Source: Chloroflexota bacterium (GTDB lineage: Bacteria; Chloroflexota; Anaerolineae; UBA1429). Taken from it: 10,559 nucleotides of DNA. The notes below the pieces were generated by a model. It worked only from the letters and a program-made list of their open reading frames with translations. It was not told the origin of the DNA and ran no database searches. The stretch spans positions 1 through 10,559 of the forward strand of contig JACIWY010000092.1 of the NCBI GenBank assembly GCA_014360745.1, given 5' to 3'. This document shows positions 7,290 through 10,559 of this stretch, one piece after another; within the stretch, counting starts at the first letter, position 1; every line of letters begins with the position of its first letter. The position numbers and the translations under genes are program-made.

Positions 7290-8798
7290 ATGGAAGTTCG
7301 GGTTCAGCGGGGGGCCATCCAGGATATATCCTCGGAGCTGATCGTGGTCAACCTTTTTAAAGGAGTCTCGGAGCCGACCGGGGCAACGGGCGTTGTGGAT
7401 CGGGCGCTAGGCGGCGCGATCCGTGAATTGATCGCAGTCGGCGATCTGACGGGTGAGGAAGGGCAGACGGCGTTGCTCTATCCTCGAGGCGCCATCCCGG
7501 CGCGTCGCGTCTTGGTGGTGGGCCTCGGCGAGCGGGAACGTTTTGGGTTAGAGACGGTGCGCAGGGTCTCGGCTGAGGTGGTGCGCACGGTGGCCAGGTT
7601 GGGCGTGCGCGATTATCACAGCATTGTGCACGGCGCCGGCGCCGCCGGGCTCGACGCCGAATATGCCGCACAGGCCGTGGCCGAAGGTACGGTGTTGGGC
7701 AATTATCGGTATCGCGGCTACAGAACCCAAGACGGCCAGGATAAAACCGTGGACACGTTGACCCTGGTCGAGTTTAGCGCCGATGCCCTGCCCGTCGTGG
7801 AGCGCGGCGCTCGCAGGGGGCAGATTGTCGCCGAGAGCGCCTGCCTGGCCCGCGACTTGGCCAATGAGCCGGCGAACCGGCTCACCCCCGCCGGTCTGGC
7901 CAAATTCGCCAAGTCGATCGCCGAAGAGGTGGGGCTGGCTTGTGATGTCCTGGGCGAAAAAGAGATGGAGTCGCTGGGCATGGGCGCCCTGCTCGGCGTG
8001 GCGCGCGGGAGCGAGGAGCCGGCCCAGTTCATCGTCCTTGAGCACGGCGCCGTCGAGGAAGGCCGGGAGCTGGATACCGTGGTCATTGTGGGCAAGGGGA
8101 TCACCTTCGATTCGGGGGGTATATCGCTCAAAGACCGCGAAGGGATGGAGCGCATGAAGTATGACATGTCGGGCGCGGCCGTCGCCCTGGCCACGGCGCG
8201 CGCGGCGGCGCTTTTGCATCTGCCGCTCCACGTGGTGGCGCTCATCCCGGCCACCGAGAACCTGCCCGGCGGCCGGGCGTACAAGCCCGGCGATGTGCTC
8301 ACCACGCTCTCCGGCCAGACCATCGAGGTGATCAGCACCGATGCCGAGGGGCGGCTCATTTTGGCCGATGCCCTCGCCTATGCCGAGCGATACCGCCCCA
8401 AGGCCATCGTCGATCTGGCCACGCTTACCGGAGGATGCATCGTGGCCTTGGGCCATGTGGCCAGCGGGTTAATGGGTAACGACGCCGAGCTCTTGGCTGC
8501 GCTCAAGGCCGCCGCCGCGCGATCGGGAGAAAAAGTCTGGGAGTTGCCGCTCTTTGACGAATACAAGGAACAGATCAAGAGCGATGTGGCCGACGTCAAG
8601 AACTCCGGTGGCCGCGAGGCCAGCGCCATCGTCGGCGGGCTTTTCCTAAGCCGCTTTGTCGGCGATTGCCCCTGGGCCCATCTGGACATCGCCGGCACCG
8701 CTTGGGCAGACAAGGAGCAGGGGTATTTGGCCAAAGGGGCTACGGGCTGGGGGGTGCGCTTGTTGGCGGAATGGTTGCAAAGCCGCGTAGGATCCTGA
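7290..8798 (+). CDS. pepA: Leucyl aminopeptidase, M17 family (cytosol aminopeptidase)
   Basis: A 502-residue two-metal aminopeptidase that removes N-terminal residues from peptides and normally forms hexamers in the cytoplasm. The N-terminal macro-like domain spans about 1-165 and the catalytic domain about 170-500. Catalytic-domain residues are visible: K269 and D274 in GKGITFDSGG, K281, D292 in MKYDMSGAA, and D351, E353 and R355 in STDAEGRL (usually NTDAEGR; the N to S change at the first position is minor). Length matches the family. The frame is open 100 codons upstream over the M20 gene, but the ATG at 7290 is chosen. It has an AGGGAGG ribosome site at 7274-7280 and begins with the usual short beta-strand. 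It follows the M20 gene by 28 bases, so the two peptidases are probably co-expressed for peptide breakdown. In some bacteria PepA also binds DNA, which I cannot judge here. Confidence 0.95.
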   Translation: MEVRVQRGAIQDISSELIVVNLFKGVSEPTGATGVVDRALGGAIRELIAVGDLTGEEGQTALLYPRGAIPARRVLVVGLGERERFGLETVRRVSAEVVRTVARLGVRDYHSIVHGAGAAGLDAEYAAQAVAEGTVLGNYRYRGYRTQDGQDKTVDTLTLVEFSADALPVVERGARRGQIVAESACLARDLANEPANRLTPAGLAKFAKSIAEEVGLACDVLGEKEMESLGMGALLGVARGSEEPAQFIVLEHGAVEEGRELDTVVIVGKGITFDSGGISLKDREGMERMKYDMSGAAVALATARAAALLHLPLHVVALIPATENLPGGRAYKPGDVLTTLSGQTIEVISTDAEGRLILADALAYAERYRPKAIVDLATLTGGCIVALGHVASGLMGNDAELLAALKAAAARSGEKVWELPLFDEYKEQIKSDVADVKNSGGREASAIVGGLFLSRFVGDCPWAHLDIAGTAWADKEQGYLAKGATGWGVRLLAEWLQSRVGS

Positions 8799-8811
8799 GG
8801 GATGCCTGCAT

Positions 8812-9438
8812 ATGGATGCGTGGCAGCGCTATCGGGGGTACCTTGTCCTGAGTCTGGGCTTTGCGATCCTGTTCGGGGGCTATGTGCTCTACGACCATCG
8901 GCCTCAGCCCGAGCCGATGATGATTCTCGATCCCGTTGCGACCCCTGCTCTCACGACACAAGACGCTGTCCAGACGCCTACGGCGCCGCCGATCCGCGTC
9001 CACGTTACCGGAGCGGTGCGGCGGCCTGGGGTATATACCGTCTTGGCGGGAAGCCGCCTGATCGACGCCGTTGATGCGGCGGGTGGGTTAGCGCTCGGTG
9101 CCGATGAGGCCAGGATCAACCTGGCCGACTTTGTGTCCGATGGGCAGCAGGTCTTTGTGCCCTATCTGGGCACGCCGGCCCCACTCAGCCCCACGCCGCT
9201 TTCTGCCGGGCGAGGAGCCGCGAGCTTGGCGGGAGGATCTGTGGGCCTGGTGAACATCAATACCGCCTCTGCTGCTGAATTGGAGACACTGCCCGGCATT
9301 GGGCCCGCTTACGCCCAGCGCATTATCGACTATCGTGAACAGAATGGGCCCTTTGTGGACAAGAGCGAGATCATGCGGGTCAATGGCATCGGCCAAGCCT
9401 GCTACGAGCGGATTGTGGATCGAATCACCGTGGATTGA
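8812..9438 (+). CDS. comEA: ComEA-like SLBB and helix-hairpin-helix DNA-binding protein
   Basis: A 208-residue protein with an N-terminal membrane anchor (about 8-27), a Pro/Thr-rich spacer (about 31-60), an SLBB domain (about 61-118, starting IRVHVTGAVRRPGVY), a second flexible spacer (about 119-143), and a C-terminal tandem helix-hairpin-helix domain (about 145-205). The last has VNINTASAAELETLPGIG and later VNGIG hairpins that bind duplex DNA. This order is that of ComEA, the surface DNA receptor of natural transformation, which hands DNA to the ComEC channel. The ATG at 8812 follows the pepA stop by 13 bases and has a GAGGGA ribosome site at 8797-8802. ComEC, often the next gene, is not present; an unknown gene follows. 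The domain call is secure, while a role in competence is inferred from the family. Confidence 0.88.
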   Translation: MDAWQRYRGYLVLSLGFAILFGGYVLYDHRPQPEPMMILDPVATPALTTQDAVQTPTAPPIRVHVTGAVRRPGVYTVLAGSRLIDAVDAAGGLALGADEARINLADFVSDGQQVFVPYLGTPAPLSPTPLSAGRGAASLAGGSVGLVNINTASAAELETLPGIGPAYAQRIIDYREQNGPFVDKSEIMRVNGIGQACYERIVDRITVD

Positions 9439-9452
9439 GAAGGGGAAAAAGG

Positions 9453-10196
9453 ATGAAAGCCGAATTCGTATTGACCGTCGCCGAGTCGAAGCGCTTGATC
9501 GCCAAGGGAGTAGCCGCTCTGGATATCGTCCGGGAGAAATTGCAAGAAGGGGTCATCGTCGTTACCAGCGGCAGTACCAACGCATACGTCTATGAGGAAT
9601 TGATGGGCGAGACGATCGACAAGCGCGCTTACGTCAGCGGGCGGACGATGCCGGCCACGGCGGCCCGAACCTGGAACGTGGAGCGCATGCCTGATCTGGT
9701 GCTGGTCAATGGCAAGCCGCGCCCCGACCTGGATCGTTTCTCGGTGTTGGAGGTGATGAAGGAAGGCGATATCTATATCAAGGGCGCCAACGCTCTCAAT
9801 TATGCCGCTGGCGTGGCGGGGGTAACCATCGGCCACCCCACAGGGGGAACCCTCGGCGGTGCCCTGGGGGCCGTCATCTCCAAAAAGTTGCGCTTGTTGA
9901 TCCCCGTCGGGTTGGAAAAAGAGATCCCTTACGATCTGCAAGACGTGAGCGCCATGATCGCCGAGCCCGATGAGACCTTGGGGCGCGTCTATAGCCTCTG
10001 GCCGGTCCGTGGGCAAATCTTTACCGAGATCGAGGCCCTGCGGGTGCTTTGTGGCGTGGAAGCGGTGCCCACCGCTGCGGGCGGCATCGGGGGGGCCGAG
10101 GGCGGCCTGCGGCTGATGGTCCGTGGTGACGCCGAAGGGGTGCGGGCGACGCTGGAGTTGGTTAAGAGTATTCAAGGGGAGCCGGCCCTGGGGTAG
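9453..10196 (+). CDS. Conserved-looking protein of unknown function
   Basis: A 247-residue soluble protein with no signal peptide or membrane segment. I do not recognise a named family. Visible blocks are VIVVTSGSTNAYVYEEL (34-50), GRTMP (63-67), DLVLVNGKPRPD (81-92), GDIYIKGANALNY (105-117), a Gly-rich GHPTGGTLGGALGA (127-140), and a second Gly-rich stretch with AAGGIGGAEGG (208-218). The alternation of beta-strands with small-residue loops suggests an alpha/beta fold. The TSGST and IKGANAL segments weakly recall the phosphate-binding loops of NagB/RpiA-type sugar isomerases, but this is analogy only. The well-defined blocks look enzyme-like. The ATG at 9453 has an AGGGG-type ribosome site just upstream and follows the ComEA-like gene by 14 bases, so it is probably the last gene of that operon. 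Confidence 0.75.
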   Translation: MKAEFVLTVAESKRLIAKGVAALDIVREKLQEGVIVVTSGSTNAYVYEELMGETIDKRAYVSGRTMPATAARTWNVERMPDLVLVNGKPRPDLDRFSVLEVMKEGDIYIKGANALNYAAGVAGVTIGHPTGGTLGGALGAVISKKLRLLIPVGLEKEIPYDLQDVSAMIAEPDETLGRVYSLWPVRGQIFTEIEALRVLCGVEAVPTAAGGIGGAEGGLRLMVRGDAEGVRATLELVKSIQGEPALG

Positions 10197-10214
10197 GATT
10201 TTACTTTTATGGGC

Positions 10215-10243
10215 TGGTCGAGGGGCTCAGAGCATGCTATAAT
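10215..10243 (+). promoter_or_regulatory. Promoter of the DNA methyltransferase
   Basis: A perfect TATAAT at 10238-10243, preceded by TGC (an extended -10), follows a poor -35-like TGGTCG at 10215-10220 at 17-base spacing. Transcription would start near 10250, giving a leader of about 36 bases before the ATG at 10286. The extended -10 compensates for the weak -35 and makes the methyltransferase independent of the upstream operon. Confidence 0.65.
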
Positions 10244-10285
10244 ATGTTGTGTTAAATGTAGCCGAGGGGAGGAAATTCTGTACCA

Positions 10286-10559
10286 ATGCCTGAAAAGACA
10301 GTGGCCAGACATCCTATCCGTAACCATATCTACACGGGCGACTGCCTGGATGTGCTCAAGACGTTCGAGACCGAAAGTGTCGATCTGGTTATCACCTCAC
10401 CACCTTATGCCGACCGTCGGAAGCATACCTATGGCGGAGTTCACCCGGACCGCTATGTCGAATGGTTCATGCCCATAGCGGATGAGCTTTATCGCGTCCT
10501 CAAACCCAGGGGCTCGTTCGTCCTCAATATTAAGGAAAGAGTGGTGAACGGGGAACGGC
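10286..10559 (+). CDS. DNA methyltransferase, N-terminal part (cut by window end)
   Basis: Only the first 91 codons are present and the frame is open to the window edge. The protein shows a YTGDC start of the SAM-fold region (16-20), then VDLVITSPPY, whose TSPPY (37-41) is catalytic motif IV of amino-group DNA methyltransferases (N4-cytosine or N6-adenine). After it come a short variable stretch with HTYGGVHPDRYVEWF (47-61) and LKPRGSFVLNI (72-82). Motif IV at the N-terminus suggests a beta-class order, with the SAM-binding FxGxG motif expected near the missing C-terminus. S-P-P-Y is more usual in N4-cytosine enzymes but does not decide the base. The ATG at 10286 is the only start after an in-frame stop at 10259-10261. 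Its ribosome site GGGGAGG (10266-10272) is 13 bases away, longer than usual. Whether a restriction enzyme lies beyond the edge cannot be seen. Confidence 0.88.
   Translation, partial: MPEKTVARHPIRNHIYTGDCLDVLKTFETESVDLVITSPPYADRRKHTYGGVHPDRYVEWFMPIADELYRVLKPRGSFVLNIKERVVNGER

Noticed and set aside
7548..8456. 302-codon minus-strand open frame opposite pepA
   Set aside because: It is antisense to a conserved M17 gene, rich in His/Arg/Gly as expected from the complement of a GC-rich gene, and has no recognisable motif.
9402..10175. 257-codon minus-strand open frame opposite the unknown gene
   Set aside because: The plus-strand frame has a ribosome site, operon spacing and conserved-looking blocks. 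The minus frame has composition typical of an antisense shadow.
10181..10217. Possible terminator between the unknown gene and the methyltransferase
   Set aside because: CCGGCCC can pair with GGGCTGG only through a short stem with a G-U pair and no T-run after it. This is not convincing.

Overview
The window looks like ordinary chromosome from a moderately GC-rich bacterium, most likely a Chloroflexota member of the Anaerolineae/Caldilineae type. That assignment is an inference. It rests on the overall GC richness, the membrane-anchored protein with a long Thr/Pro linker at the left end, TTG and GTG starts, and the general look of the proteins. No rRNA, tRNA, insertion sequence, CRISPR array or phage gene was seen.

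Layout. (1) 11-971, plus strand: a promoter and a one-gene unit for a membrane-anchored protein whose Thr/Pro-rich stalk carries an unidentified C-terminal domain. (2) 972-1146: a convergent intergenic region with two hairpins. (3) 1147-5735, minus strand: read from the right, this is uvrB (nucleotide excision repair), then a PflX-like radical SAM protein overlapping the uvrB end by 17 bases, then after a 118-base gap with a hairpin a cobalamin-binding radical SAM protein of the DUF4070 type. (4) 5736-5896: a divergent promoter region. The uvrB promoter has a LexA-box-like palindrome filling its -35/-10 spacer. (5) 5897-10196, plus strand: a tight four-gene run with gaps of 28, 13 and 14 bases. 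It holds an M20 metallopeptidase, leucyl aminopeptidase (pepA), a ComEA-like SLBB/helix-hairpin-helix DNA-binding protein, and a conserved-looking protein of unknown function. (6) 10197-10559: a strong extended -10 promoter and the first 91 codons of a DNA methyltransferase that runs off the right edge.

The two peptidases probably work in peptide and amino-acid turnover. The ComEA-like protein suggests DNA binding or uptake at the cell surface. UvrB and the ComEA-like protein are both DNA-related but are divergently transcribed. No obviously novel multi-gene system is visible. The least explained items are the 247-residue unknown protein at the end of the peptidase/ComEA run, the C-terminal domain of the first protein, the pair of radical SAM genes behind uvrB, and the SOS-like operator.
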